A stretch of 64,000 nt of DNA from Lunularia cruciata (taxonomy: Eukaryota; Streptophyta; Marchantiopsida; Lunulariales; Lunulariaceae), in the NCBI GenBank assembly GCA_948567375.1, contig OX419757.1, positions 3,286,001 to 3,350,000 of the forward strand, given 5' to 3'. The position numbers were made by a program, and so were the translations under genes. The notes beneath the pieces were generated by a model, which was given only the letters and a program-made list of their open reading frames with translations, had not been told where the DNA came from and ran no database searches. Shown piece after piece: positions 1 to 11,700 of the stretch. Within the stretch, counting starts at the first letter, position 1, and each line of letters begins with the position of its first letter.

Positions 1-1239
1 TCAATTGCGTCAAAAGAAAATCTTTCCTTAGAGATAAAATCAAAAATTTTACACATGGTTCTTCATAACACATAAATCAAAATTCAAAGCAGACAAAAAC
101 TCAAAGTGGACAATGTGTATAGAAATCTAATCTGAATGAAGTTGAATAAAGAATCCAAACAAAGTTGAATCAAGCATAGAAGATAATAAAAAATAGATTA
201 ATATAGCAAATGAACAAAGTAGAAGATTATATTAAGAGATAGAGGAATCCAAGTAGAATTCATGTGTCAAAAAAATTTTAAGTGGTATGTGAATACTACT
301 TGGTCATGCTAATACTACATAGACAATACTCAATAATAGGCATTACTCACTATTCTCTACATGGGACTAGTTTCATCCAAGGATGGAACCATGCTCATGA
401 GGCTCATAATGCTCTTTATTTCCTTGGGTGTTCTCCTTGCTTTTGCTAACTCTATAATGCCTTTTGAAACCATTTAAACTTTGCACTTCTTTCTTTGATT
501 TTCAACTTCTCCATCTTGGCAAGTCTCTTCTCATTCTTGGAATCAATGTATTCTTCTCCATCTCACTTTGCATTTTTAGCTTCTTTATCTTGGCAAGTCT
601 TTGAGCTTCAATTTCAACAAGCTTGCATCTCTACCTAGATTCAATTATTTTTGTTCTCAGTTTTGTAACACATGAGAGATTGTGTGCAAACATAGCCATT
701 ATGGAAGAGACATGTGTCTGAACTCAAGATATATTCCTTCTTTTATTGGATTCACTCTCTTGGATTAATTCACTCTCTCAACCACCTCCATCATTCTTAC
801 CATTGAGCTCCCCTTGATCTGCTTTAATGGCTCTTAGGTTCACACATGGAATATTTGGTGGAGTATGATACTCTAGATGTAATGGGTGTTGTGCTCTCCT
901 TGTGCCGGTGCTCAGTTTTTCTCTCCTTGTTTAGGTGCTTGTAGCAAAGTCTTGAGAGTATTGTTTGTAAGGAATATACTATGATTTTTGTACGTTAGGT
1001 TTAGGAGGAAAAGCAATAGAATCAAAACCTTCTAAGAAAGTGAATCTTGACACATGTGTAGTCTTGGAAGCATGATCAAGCATTTAGGGTTCACACGTGA
1101 CTTGGAAAGAGGAATCTTACTCCAATATCATCTATGAAAAATCATTCTCTACTCCTCAAGTTATACAGGCAATAGGAGTATATTAGCTGTATTACCAAAT
1201 AATCTATCCATTCTAGTGTTTTAGCTCCTTGTGTATAAG
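1..1239. other. AT-rich stretch without a recognised gene
   Basis: No reading frame of note and no recognised domain is visible. The stretch lies directly upstream, in the same sense, of the integrase remnant at 1240, so it may hold earlier parts of that decayed retrotransposon, but no pol motif was recognised here. Confidence 0.4.
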
Positions 1240-2081
1240 GCCTTATCCAATGTATTTTTCATTTTGACACAACATACCATCCACAAACCTATGGAAAAAT
1301 AGAGCAAGAAATCATACTATCAAGGACATGCTATGGGGCTTCAATCTAGAAGAGCAATAAAGGTGGGACACACTATTTCCTCTAGTGGAGTTTGCCTACA
1401 ACAATATGGTGAATGCATCTACAAAGATCACATTGTTCCCTATGTATGGAGAAAACCCTTTCACACCTTCAAGCTTGATAAAGGTCAACCCAATGGCTAC
1501 AAACAATAAATTTGTCAACACTTTTGTGTCTAGAATCAAAGAGGGCATGGAGAATGCCAAGAATCGGTTGCAAATAGCCCAAAATTGACCAAAAAAAATG
1601 AAAATGCACATTGCTAGCACATGGAGTTTGAAGTCGAAGACAAGTGTGGCTATCACAACAAACATTATGTTGATTGGCCTTTGTAAGTTCAAACCTTGCG
1701 TTTTTGGTCCTTTTCTCATCATTCAACAACTAGGAGCAATGGTGTATCACCTCTAGTTACCTTCATACATGAAGATCCATCCATTGTTCCATGTGTTTTG
1801 CTATGATGTTATGTAGCAACCTCCATAATTTCCTTCCATACAAGAAGGTTGATCTTGTTCAACACTCATTGATGCAATGGAAGAATACAAAATAGAACAC
1901 ATTCTTCAAAAATGCATTTGAGGTACTTGCCATCAACATGTGGAATATCATTGGAAAGGGTATTCATAATATGAGGCAACCTAGGAGCCCACAACTAAGT
2001 TGACCAATGCACTTGTAGTAGTGCAATCTTTTGAGCACCAGTTTTGCAATGAGTATGTTGTGTCTTAAATTGGTGGGAGAA
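1240..2081 (+). pseudogene. Chromovirus (Ty3/gypsy) integrase C-terminus and chromodomain remnant
   Basis: Conceptual translation in shifting frames gives, in order, a TTYHPQT-type integrase motif near 1270 (from which the usual catalytic DGQTE has decayed to YGKIE), the EFAYNN motif at 1387, an AKNRLQIAQN segment near 1555, a FGPFLIIQQLGA...IHPLFHV segment at about 1700-1790 and a chromodomain-like stretch ending EYHWKGYS near 1955, followed by an EPTTKLTNA tail. This order is the C-terminal half of a chromovirus pol, which inserts new copies and targets chromatin. Stop codons and frameshifts interrupt it and nothing upstream of the integrase is recognisable, so it is a fragment. A purine-rich tract (GGTGGGAGAA, about 2071-2081) follows and may be the polypurine tract before a 3' LTR. 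Confidence 0.8.
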
Positions 2082-3290
2082 TGTAATATCATTAGTTAGA
2101 CAAATTATCTAAAGATAAAAATTGACTTGGTAATATTTTTAGAGTTATTATACATGATTTTCTAAGTAGATCAAATAAGGGAGTCACCAAAAGAGTGCTT
2201 CCACTAATGGGGTAGAGGTAAAAAACACACCAAAAACTTCAAAGTCAATTTGGGATGCGTAAACTAAAGAATTAGGCTTTAAAAATGGAATCTTATCATC
2301 CTTTGGGAATAAAGGCACTACCTAAGTTTTGGGAGTTCCAATCTTGTGTGATTTTGTCTTCAAATTGTTACAACTTGTGACCATCAAGAAGTAGACCATG
2401 TGCAGGACATGTACAATATCAAGGAAGACGAAACAATGCCGCCATTATTTTGGATATTGAAAAGCTGCAAAATCTTTCTATTGTCATTCAATGCTAAATC
2501 CAATTGTTCTAGTTGAGTACGAGATTTGTAGAAAACTCCACAACATTCAATACAATGTGCACTTTGAGAATTTGCAACAAACCTCGCTCAATTTTTGGTT
2601 TGAATAGATGCACAACCACTTTTACTCCTCTTTGCTAGTTATATTTGGTGCAAACCCCATAACTTATAACTTAAGAGAAATATAAGTTATTGGCCATAGA
2701 ACAATCCTTGTTCCACCATTTTGCTATAACTTTGCAGAGGGAATATGTATAGTGTTCTTGTAGTATATAGTAGAGATTACACCTCAATAAAATCTAATTA
2801 AAGAAGAAGAGATATCATAATAATCAATATCATTGAACTAAATAGAAGCGCTCAACATAAAATTTATTTTATTTTTTAATAAAAATATACATATATACAT
2901 TTGTGCATATATTTAATTTCATAAAAGTGCATTTTCATAGGTGTAGAAAGTTATTCTCTGATATTATACAGTAAAATATAGATGTGTGAAAATAAAATAT
3001 TTCAAAATCTGTCATCAGGATCTAATTTGAATATCTTTGATGAAAATTAATATTTTACTTCTATCAATTGAAATACTTATCCTAGTCAAGAAATTCCATT
3101 ATATATCATATAAAATGGAAAGCTTCTATATCAAAGAAGAAGAACATATATATATGAAAAATCATCTTCCCCCGTGTACTTAAAATAGACCTTCTTGTTA
3201 TCACATGCAGTAGCCTTCTTATAATAGTTGGCAACTGATTTGACAAACCGATTTTCTTCCCAATAGTAGATAAAACGACCAGAAGTTGTC
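2082..3290 (+). repeat. Possible 3' LTR start, then AT-rich unassigned DNA
   Basis: Directly after the purine-rich tract the sequence begins TGTAATATC, a usual LTR start. No second copy exists in the window, so the end of the LTR cannot be set. The rest to about 3290 is AT-rich with no gene. Confidence 0.35.
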
Positions 3291-3480
3291 CAGATCACAT
3301 CTCGGACTCACTGGCTACCACCTCCAGGGGAGTCCCGAAGGTCGTACGTTCGAGACCTACAGTCTTCCCTTCTATGGCAGAAGATGTCCTACACTCGATG
3401 ATTCGGCTGTCGTGCTCCATGTCCTCGGACATGGAACCATTGACGGAAAAAGCTCGTAGCTGATGCCTCCACTTTTGACG
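3290..3480 (+). repeat. Possible tRNA-derived SINE-like fragment
   Basis: A more GC-rich island in AT-rich DNA. CGTTCGAGACC at about 3346-3356 resembles a Pol III B box (GGTTCGANNCC) with a near-complete T-arm around it. No convincing A box or full cloverleaf was found, so a tRNA-derived element is only a suggestion. Confidence 0.25.
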
Positions 3481-3522
3481 TGTTGTTATTTTCCTAGTCC
3501 TCCGGCTTGGCTTACCTGACAT

Positions 3523-3788
3523 GAAATTCTGTACCCGATGAACACCACCAGATATTTTTAGTTTCATAGTTTTTCTTCTGAAATTCTACGCTTGAATAAC
3601 ATATTTCTTTGCAAGTAGTTTACATGTCATTGGTTTTCCCATCCTTTTTGTTATCCTATGGAGCAATTGACAGAAAATTCTGTAGTCGATGAGTGCCGCC
3701 AGATACTCGAATTCTACGTTTGAATTACATATTTCTTTGAAAATAGTTTATAAGTTATTAGTCTTCCCATCCTTCTTGTTATGCTATG
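3523..3788 (+). repeat. Two-unit tandem repeat (about 150-bp period) ending in the dispersed-repeat core
   Basis: Units at about 3523-3660 and 3673-3788 share the phrases GAAATTCTGTA..CGATGA, GCCAGATA, AATTCTACG, ACATATTTCTTTG and TTCCCATCC. Each unit ends with a reverse-strand piece of the dispersed repeat described at 45869. The second unit lacks about 25 bases present in the first. Confidence 0.7.
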
Positions 3789-5340
3789 TGCGTTGTTTTC
3801 CTTTTACGAGTCATTGAATCTACTTTTCGTAACTATGAAGGAGATATTCTAAAAGATGGTTTCAAGAAAAATGCATAGTTTCATAAATTTACTTTTAAAA
3901 TCTATAGTGATTATTGGACAGAATATTTAAGAAGAAACAAAAAATTTGAGGGAACGATTCTACACTTCCCCACACACACCACACAAATTTACGAAGGGCA
4001 TCATCAAACATTGTACCATTTAGCTACGGCATTTCTAAACATCGAATTAAAACCCCATATTGTTATAAGATTTGCAATATAAAGGAAAGAGCCTATTGTA
4101 ATATCTCTGTCTGTATATAGCACTTAAAAGCTGATTGACAGATTTTATTCTAGAGAACCTACTTAACACCTCTGCATCAGACTTATTATATAAAATAGGT
4201 TCGAGATAATTCATAACATTACATTTATAATCTTTGAATCGCGTGTCGCACCAACATAGAGATTTGGATGAGAAGCTAAATTGGGACTTAATGGAGAAAG
4301 ACTGCATTTAAATTGCGTTTCGGATGCAATTTAATTCCGAAAACTATTTCATCATCCTAGTATTATAAAGTGAATAAAATAAAATAAATTATTCTTACAA
4401 TCTAAACTAAATAGTTACCAGTAACTTTATAAGCCTTAGGGTGAGTAAAGAGGCAAGTACCTAATATTCTTCTTCTCTGGACTGCTGGGTACTTGTTTAG
4501 TTAACAAAAAATGAAGAATCATTACTACGCTTGGTTACAAAGCAACTTGTTCTACGACCTTGTCAACGGAATTTGCAATTTGCAATTCGCACTATATTTC
4601 TGCTCATCGTGCCTTTATTAGCCTTAATAAAGGCACACTCTCTAAACTTAAGATAATTTTTATGAGGTTATAATTCTTAGAAATAAACATATACAATAAC
4701 ATCCCAAAGAGTACTTAAATGAAAGAGGAGGACCACTAGATTCTTCACTTATGAGAATTTTTTATACCATATTTAAGATCACAGGATTTCTTAGTTATGA
4801 CGTAGTGCAAGTTATGATAGAATGTTGATTCAGAACATCTTTCAAATAAATCCATCTGTTAAACCCTATTACGTTATAAATTTAATATAATTTTTTGTGA
4901 TTGTCTGAAATTGTTTTATTTAGCATAGTCTCTATACTAAATAGAAGCATAAAGAAATATAGTGCATATATGCATAATACATATATTCATAATACTATAC
5001 ATATAGACTTATGTAGAGGTGTTTTCACTTTAATGACACAATGAAAAATCCCTCCCTTATTTGAAATAAAAGATATGATGATGATGATGATTCAATGTTC
5101 AAATTCTTTCAAGGGAATCAGTCAACCTAGATCATTGACGAGTAATGTCATATGTTTATATTTAAAAATAAATACTTTGAATATTCAATGGAGTATATAC
5201 ATGATAGAATTATAATTGTGTATATAATGCATATGCATGAGACAATTATCCCCTGATATTTGCAATATGACAAATCACACTCTTCTGTAAATTCTAAACA
5301 CTGTTGAACTTTAATAAATAAGACATTTGAAAAGTTCCAA
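3789..5340. other. AT-rich stretch, no gene seen
   Basis: Only short open frames and a GAT trinucleotide run (about 5076-5091) are visible. Confidence 0.5.
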
Positions 5341-5341
<1 letters not shown>

Positions 5342-5383
<42 letters not shown>

Positions 5384-5387
5384 TTCT
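5342..5387. repeat. (TA)n microsatellite
   Basis: Almost pure TA dinucleotides with one interruption. An open frame crossing it on the - strand is an artefact of the repeat (alternating Ile/Tyr). Confidence 0.95.
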
Positions 5388-5399
5388 TACTGCATGTAA

Positions 5400-7005
5400 A
5401 TGGATCATTCCAACGTATGCAATTATGATCATCGATGCTTTTATGTTAGAATTTCTTGTATGCGGAAGCTGACTAAGTCTTGGTGGACTTGTGATTAACT
5501 TTGGAATATTAGCTATGAATTTCAAACGTAGATGAATTTCTATATGTTAAAATCTGCCCAATGGTGAAAGTGTATAATCTTAAACATTTAGTGCCAAATC
5601 GTCTCAAGATTCACATGCTTTAGTTTCATACTAATGGAAAGTCTCCACTTGCGTTCGCTTTACCTTTCACACACTTTTGTTATATGCTTTCAGAAAGTCT
5701 TCACACGTATTCAGTAACAAGTCTAAAAATCTGTCAGTGTGCACTTGGTGCTGGTAATTGCAGGTCAGGGGTTGACTGAGTAAGGAAAACTCTACTTTTA
5801 GACTCCTGGAAAAGTTATCTTATACTATCTCTCTTTTGCTCATTAGTTGAGAACAACATGAATCATTTTGAGGTTGACCAATCTAGTGCAACTGAGTACA
5901 GACATGAAAGGGGATAATATTTTGAAAATTTTTCTGTGTTCACAAAGAAGTCTCAAAGCTTCAAAGTTTTATCAGAGAACCTTAAGATGCTCAGTTATTG
6001 CCCTAGGTATCATTTTCGTTCTAAGTTGCTGGAGCAGCCAGAGCACTCTTGTGCACATCAAAGCTGATTCCAATGTATGAACTTTATGGAATCGACAACG
6101 CTATTTCACAGTGGAATGTCATGACACAAGCGATGAGTAGTTTCCACTGTGTTGCCATAGGTAATCCTCTATGTTTACTTCTAGTGTTATTATGATTTTG
6201 TTCTTAATAAGATATAAATTTGAGCGTTTTGTGTATTTATGATTATATTCTTTAAAAATAATTTCTAATTCAGTTTAAACGGTTACTACTGACATTATCA
6301 GAATCTTCTTTTTGGTGAACTGGCAGAAATTACACACGCGAAGACATTGATCTGAATGTTTATGTATAAAATGCTACATTATTTGATTTATAGGTAATTC
6401 GGACGTTATCGATACAAAATCAGATTGGTGCTAGTGTTGTACATTAGTCCATGTTCCCCAATATCAAGCTCTACAATCGGCTTGCAGAATCAATTATTTC
6501 CCACCCAGAGTCTCTGCTCATTATGTTGGTCACTATGTACTCCCAGAGTAAGCATGATACCCACCAGTTTCTTGTTTCTAATTCAATTGACATTCATGTA
6601 TCATTCACATTCTTGAGGTAAAGTACTACATCCACTAACTTATCTGTGTACATGTGATCATTTAGACTCTTTCCGTGTCTGGAATCATATATCTTCGATG
6701 AGTTCATAGGGTCGCAGATTTCACCGCTTAAGCTCTCGGAGAGACAGCTTAGACGCACTGGTGTTTATATTGCTGTGGAAAACCTCAAAAACGGGTAGAC
6801 TTTCCCAGTCACTTGGTTAAGTTTGGTTGATGTTTGAATTTTTTTGGATGTTAAGCTTGTAGTCACCTTCAGCATGATGATAGTTGGATCAAACACTCAA
6901 TCCTTGACATTCAATTGCAATTAGATCAAAACAATTGTTCGTTGATTGTGAGACATTCTACCAACGACAATTGATCTGACGTTCTAAAGGTTGGTATGAG
7001 CATAC
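5400..7005. other. No recognised gene; possible decayed or unrecognised intron-rich DNA
   Basis: Short frames at 5868-6080 and 6425-6616 carry no known motif. CAG and GT dinucleotides allow many splice models and none is compelling. Confidence 0.3.
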
Positions 7006-7464
7006 AGCGTAACTCTTCAAATATTGCTTGTGATCAGAACTTTTGGTCGCAGTCAATCATGGGCTGATTTTGAGCCAGCTACTCCAAACGGTTGGACTGG
7101 GAAGTATCAACATACTGCTAATCAAACTCTTTGTCAACAACTAGCAAGTACTCGACCTGTGGTAATTACGTCTGCTGGTGAATGCGATAAGGAGGTAGGC
7201 CCTCATATAATTCCCAGTCCGGATTACTCCGCAGATTATGAGGTGGCTTCAACCGTGGGAAATGCGAATTCTCCAAAGCAGACTATATCTGAGAAGGATA
7301 CTGCTAGGTTCTGGGAAGCTGGTGGAAGTATGTGCTTTCCAAGTCAAACTGGAATGGAGGCCCGGAATCGAGAACTTTTCGGTATACCGTTAAAATCAGA
7401 TTCATCTAGATTGAGGTATCCTTCTGGTTCTCAACCTTCTTCTGAGGCAGAATTTGACTCATGA
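7006..7464 (+). CDS. Unidentified open frame, possible terminal exon
   Basis: An open frame of about 150 codons ends with TGA at 7462-7464. It has no ATG near its start; an acceptor-like TACAG ends at 7005 and a GTCGCAG at about 7050, so if real it would be a last exon. The translation is polar, rich in Ser, Pro and Thr, and ends in an acidic Ser-rich tail (PSSEAEFDS). The stretch is more GC-rich than its flanks. No family is recognised. An open frame of this length is expected a few times by chance in 64 kb, so confidence is low. Confidence 0.2.
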   Translation, partial: SVTLQILLVIRTFGRSQSWADFEPATPNGWTGKYQHTANQTLCQQLASTRPVVITSAGECDKEVGPHIIPSPDYSADYEVASTVGNANSPKQTISEKDTARFWEAGGSMCFPSQTGMEARNRELFGIPLKSDSSRLRYPSGSQPSSEAEFDS

Positions 7465-7820
7465 TTAATTGCTCATTGAGATGTTAGGACTTAGAGTCTA
7501 AATGCTAACTATTTCAGTGTGTGATTCGTTCAAATTTGATCGGTGACTTCTAGATCTTATCGATGAACATCAGTTATAGAATCGTCGACGAGCTTCACCG
7601 AACTACCGAACACTCCCGATTGATACGATCACAAATATTTGCGGCTTTGATCCTTGCTGACTGCTGATACTTCTAGTCTTCCCGCCAGCTTTTCAACGCT
7701 AGTTTGGACATAGTTGGTCCACAAATGTCAGTCAATCAAACTTTTAAAGATTTTCGCCGTTCTTGCAGCTTCGCACTTCGATGGGTCGATTGCAGACCGG
7801 TACCAAAAGTTCAAACTATC

Positions 7821-7896
7821 TTAACTAGAGATCCACCACGGAAATCATGTTACAAATTTTAACTAGAGATCCACCACGGAAATCATGTTACAAAGT
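7821..7896. repeat. 38-bp tandem duplication
   Basis: AACTAGAGATCCACCACGG begins at 7823 and again at 7861, and the copies are nearly identical through ATGTTACAAA. The surrounding stretch 7465-8020 holds no gene. Confidence 0.9.
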
Positions 7897-8033
7897 ATGA
7901 GAGTGAGAATGGTGAACATGATAAACTGTCATGCATTCCCTAACAAATGTGTCGGAATGTTGTGTCTATTGTTCCATATACTCCAAAGCTAGAGGAACAA
8001 AGAGGTAACCTCGCTGCATGCCCCTATACTTGG

Positions 8034-8600
8034 AGACCTTGCGAGCTGATGCTGCACTCGCGGTACATCCTGGGGATGGGTAATCACTCCCTCCAAAACT
8101 GTATCACATATAGAGTTCATACCACGATATCCGCTACTATCACATGTATCACATATAGGGTTCATACCATGATATCCGCTACTATCACATGATCATCTCG
8201 GACCAAGTATAAATCTACATTGACATATGTCGTCTTCAAAGCATGCGAAAGCTCCCTCCGAGCCAAATATCCGCTCTCTCTTGCCATAACAAACACTATG
8301 TCTCTAATAGTATCATGGGTAGCTATCCTTTGTCGACCTTGAGAGCTGATGCTGCACTCGCTGTCCATCCGGGGGATGGGTAATCACTCCCTCCAAAACT
8401 ATATCACACATAGGGTTCATACCACGATATCCGCTACTATCACATGATAGTCTCGGACCAAGTATAAGTCTACATTGACATATGTCGTCTTCAAAGCATG
8501 CGAAAGCTCCCTCCAGGCCAAATATCCGCTCTCTCTTGCCATAACAAACACTATGTCTCTAATAGTATCATGGGTAGCTATCATTTGTCCTCCAAAAGGA
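8034..8600 (-). repeat. Tandem duplication of the LINE endonuclease region (about 255-300 bp)
   Basis: Two near-identical blocks, 8034-8335 and 8336-8590, both translate on the - strand to the IATHDTIRDIVFVMARESGY...VADI segment. The left block carries one extra 45-bp copy of the TATCACATATAGGGTTCAT...ATCACATG piece (about 8147-8191). Copies differ at only a few positions, so the duplication is much younger than the element's decay. Confidence 0.9.
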
Positions 8601-9959
8601 CATTGTGTCACATGGACCGTTGCTACATCTAGTGTAGAACCACACTCACAATTGAATAATGAAGATGCATATGGGTGTACCAAACTTAGGCAGAACCTCA
8701 TCATTTTAAAGAAAGTATCTGGTGTGAGTATGAATGCCCTAATGCATAGTCTAGCTAGGATCCAAGAGCTTGCAACCTTGCTGGAGCAAGAGCAAAGATG
8801 TGCTCTAGTAGCATGAGGAATGGATGAGTCAACTAAGAAAGAATGTAGCATATACTCACACTATCACTCCATCAAGGAAGATAGTGAAATAATAGATGGA
8901 AAGTCCTCACGTGCACTTGGGGATAGGCTATCTCTTGTTGGCCGCAATATCATTTGGAGAGAAAAGGACACCTCTTCCACCTCTATCACATAAGTCTCCA
9001 AAACCAGCCTATTAACAATCCCAAAACAGGAGGAAAGTAAGGGTGTCGAGAGAGCTCAACTACCCAAAAATACTATATGTGCCATCTCCTCCATAGATAG
9101 CAAGCCAACTCCTCCACACAAGATTGGCGGAGCCATCAATCTATGTGCCAAATCCCTTGTCAGACACTCAAATGTCCTTGGTCTAATAATATCACCAAAT
9201 ACTCCCATAATCCTTTTATCATATGTGATAGGAAGGACAAGGAAGGGGGAACTATGCGGAGGAGGTAAGTCAGTAGAAAAGCAATACTAGAAGAGAGTAT
9301 ACCAAATGCCACATAAATATCTCCTAGTAACGTAAGGTCATCCGCATGGAGAATGTCTTTTGCAAGGGCAATGTCTAAAAAGAATGTGACAAAATCCTCA
9401 AATCCTATTGGCACTCCAAGAACACGTAGTCCATATGTAGATGTGATACATCCCTTTGGAAACTCAAGGTGGAGAGGAATACCTAAAGGGGATCATGCTT
9501 TACACTTTGACACCTTGACTCTCAAGCCTCCTAGATATAGCTCATTAGTCAAGTGGTCAAAGGCATGCCTAATCTGATCTATAGGGCTCATGATGTGTGT
9601 ATCATCTGCCAAGGAGTGAAATACACAACCTACATGGCCAAAGTAGTAGATAAGAGAGCTTTACAATGAACCATGGCAAATGAGGGTCCCCCTAAAGGAT
9701 CTCCTTGATGTGTGTCAATAACTAACTCCAAGATGGTGACTCCCTCTTGTGAACAACCATGTTGGTAGTAAAGGGAAGCATGAGAGCCAAAAAAAATTGC
9801 ACAAAAGGAATAAGACTTGCCAAGGATACACCAACCTCCTTAAGCTATCTAAAGATAGATGCCCATGAGATGAGATGCTTTTAAAACTATTCTCAACATC
9901 CACCAATAGGATGACCCACTCTAGATGGATATCTAGGAGTGCCCTATTGCCTAGAAATA

Positions 9960-9964
9960 TAGCC
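9960..9964. other. Target-site duplication (TAGCC), left copy
   Basis: TAGCC directly abuts the left LTR and recurs as the five bases after the right LTR (15603-15607). A 5-bp duplication is the normal product of a gypsy integrase. Confidence 0.9.
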
Positions 9965-10390
9965 TATAAAAGATCACATCCGAGGAGAGAAATAGGAGAA
10001 TGAAAACTCACATTGGGACACTTGAATGAGGGAAAACTCCAAATGCCTAGCATGAGCTTTGGCTTTGGTATTTATAGGTAGCATACAAGGCTCTTGAGAA
10101 GCTTCTCAAGAAGCTTCCTCAAGCCACTTTCTTAGAGTGCAAGCCAAGTTAACTAAGAAGCTTCTCAAGAAACTTCTTTCTAGAAGCCGCAACCTTGGCG
10201 TGCAAGCTAAGCTAGTTGGAAGCTTCTAGAAGCTTTCTTCTAGAAGTTATTTACTTGAGGTGCAAGCTAAGCTAGCCGGGAAGCTTCCCAAGAAGCTTCC
10301 TAGATACTTCCAGAATATTCTAGGCTAATTTGTCTTATGTGCTACTTTGTAAGCCCGACTAACTTCATCGTTAAACTCCATATTGTTACA
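9965..10390 (-). repeat. 3' LTR of the nested chromovirus
   Basis: In element sense it starts TGTAACAATATGG (at 10390) and ends TCTTTTATA (at 9965), where the other LTR ends TCTTTTACA; the final CA has mutated. It aligns along its length with 15191-15602. U3 contains about three 60-bp modules of GTGCAAGC(C/T)AAG.. followed by GAAGCTTC palindromes. A TATA box (CTATAAATACC) lies on the - strand at about 10067-10077. Compared with the other LTR it has a 14-bp insertion in the third module that adds another TTCTAGAA. Confidence 0.95.
10067..10247 (-). promoter_or_regulatory. LTR promoter: TATA box with clustered heat-shock-element motifs
   Basis: Upstream, in element sense, of the TATA box lie many alternating GAA/TTC units. 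A perfect three-unit element nGAAnnTTCnnGAAn is at 10218-10232 (gGAAgcTTCtaGAAg), extended to 10247 by a further TTCTAGAA. A gapped cluster GAGAAGCTTCTCAAGAAGC lies at 10096-10114, about 20 bp from the TATA box. Plant heat-shock factors bind such arrays; response to heat is inferred from the motif only. Confidence 0.6.
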
Positions 10391-10404
10391 TATTCCCCCG
10401 CCAC
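10391..10404 (-). other. Polypurine tract
   Basis: In element sense GTGGCGGGGGAATA directly precedes the 3' LTR start TGTAAC. It would prime plus-strand DNA synthesis. Confidence 0.75.
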
Positions 10405-11700
10405 TAGTTGGTGACGTCCTCGTCGCCAGTGAAGCTTCAAACTCCTGGATGGCTGTTTGTGCATTTTGGAGGTGAGAAAGAGGTTACCAAGTGGCATCAT
10501 GAAGGGGATGCCCTTTCCAAAGGACCTTGTACTCCATATGTTGGCGACGGCCTCGTTGAATATAGCGACGTGCAAAGATACGATCAACTTTGTACTCCTC
10601 ATGATCATTGATAGGGACATGAAGAGGGGGAGTTTGGACTCAAGAGGAAAAGGAAGAGGGGTTAGGAACAAAGAGTTTCAACTTGGAAACATGAAAGACA
10701 TGATGGATATGCATGTAACAAGGCAAGGCAAGTTGATAAGCAACAGGAGAGACAATTTGGGTGATATCAAAGGGTCCTATCTAATTAGAGGCAAGTTTAT
10801 GAACTTGGATATCAAGTGGGAGAGGGAGGTTACTAGAGGATAGCATGAATTTATCATCAACTTCAAAGGTGAGATCACGACGATGGTGGTATGCATATTG
10901 TTTTTGGCGATTCTGAGCAACAAGGAGGTGAGACTTGGCTTGTTGGAGAGATTGGGATATAGTGGTCAAGAATGTAGAAGTATGAGGAACTTGAGATGGA
11001 GGGGGAGCAAGAAGAGAATATGGGACAAGCGGATCTTGGCTAAAATTGAGAAAGAAAGGAGAGAATCTGGTGCTTGCTTGTTTGGAATTGTTGTAGGCAA
11101 ATTCTATAGCGGCAAGACATTCATCCCAATTCGTATGGTGGAAATTGACAAAGGCACACAACATATCCTCTTATGTACGATTTGCACGTTTGGTTTGTTT
11201 ATCTGTTTGAGGATGATAGGCCGTGGACAAAGCAAGCTTGGTGCTGAATATCTGAAAGAGTGCTTGCTAAAACTTCCCGTTAAATCAAGGATCACGGTCG
11301 GAGATGAGTACGCATGGCATCCCATGATGCTTGAAGATATTGTTGAAGCAGATTTGCGCTAAGGTTGGAGCATCCACGGTATCATAGGTTGGTGCCAAGT
11401 GGATTTGCTTACTAAGCTTATCCACAAACACCACGATGGCGGTGTGTCCTTGTTTTGTCTTTGGCAAGGATGTGATGAGATCCAAACTCACATTCTCCCA
11501 TTGAGCTGATGGAACGGCAAGCGGTTGAAGGAGTCCACTCGACTTTTGATTGCTGGCCTTGTTACGTTAGCAGCTCTCACACGATCAGACAAATTCTCGA
11601 ACATCTTGTGTCATGTTAGGCCACCACCATTGATGTTGGAGGGTACCCAAGGTCTTGTCCACACCCTTGTGACCAACTATGGGTAAATCATGGGCTTCTT
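10405..11700 (-). pseudogene. Integrase and chromodomain of the nested chromovirus
   Basis: In element sense the HHCC region is seen as a HDLPIVGHKG segment near 11690 and an ESC..C-type knuckle near 11545, where two in-frame stops fall. The catalytic core follows: SLDLITSLP with the first Asp (about 11490), VLISDRDP with the second Asp (about 11290), then STAYHPQTDKQTK near 11220, where the expected catalytic Glu of DGQTE is Lys. EFAYNNSKQAST and a KSHLLVAQNRQKQYA segment come next. The chromodomain is visible at about 10605-10480 as EYKVDRIFARR...MEYKVLWKGHPLHDATW, ending in a stop. At least three frames are needed to read the region, so it is inactive. Confidence 0.9.

Larger units (their letters stand above)
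8020..9964 (-). mobile_element. Non-LTR retrotransposon (LINE), C-terminal half: reverse transcriptase, CCHC knuckle, putative endonuclease
   Basis: Read on the - strand from 9964 down, the decayed frame shows DVENSFKSIS (about 9906-9870), the RT motif QGDPLGGPL (about 9712-9690), an ADD-type catalytic box in SLADDTHI (about 9615-9593), a GLRVKVSKCK segment and a LGVPIG segment (near 9410). Further down come a cysteine knuckle C-X1-C-X9-H-X3-C (about 8650-8600), then IATHDTIRDIV, ARESGYLAWREL and a VDLYL...VADIVV stretch typical of a PD-(D/E)XK-like nuclease fold. RT copies element RNA at the target site; the nuclease would nick the target. Frames are broken by stops and shifts. The element is split by the chromovirus at 9965-15602 and resumes at 15603. 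The endonuclease part is tandemly duplicated at 8034-8600. Confidence 0.85.

Noticed and set aside
5148-5525. 125-codon open frame on the - strand
   Set aside because: It crosses the (TA)n microsatellite and reads IYIYIY; no motif.
8475-8816. 113-codon open frame on the + strand
   Set aside because: It is the shadow of the LINE endonuclease region on the - strand.
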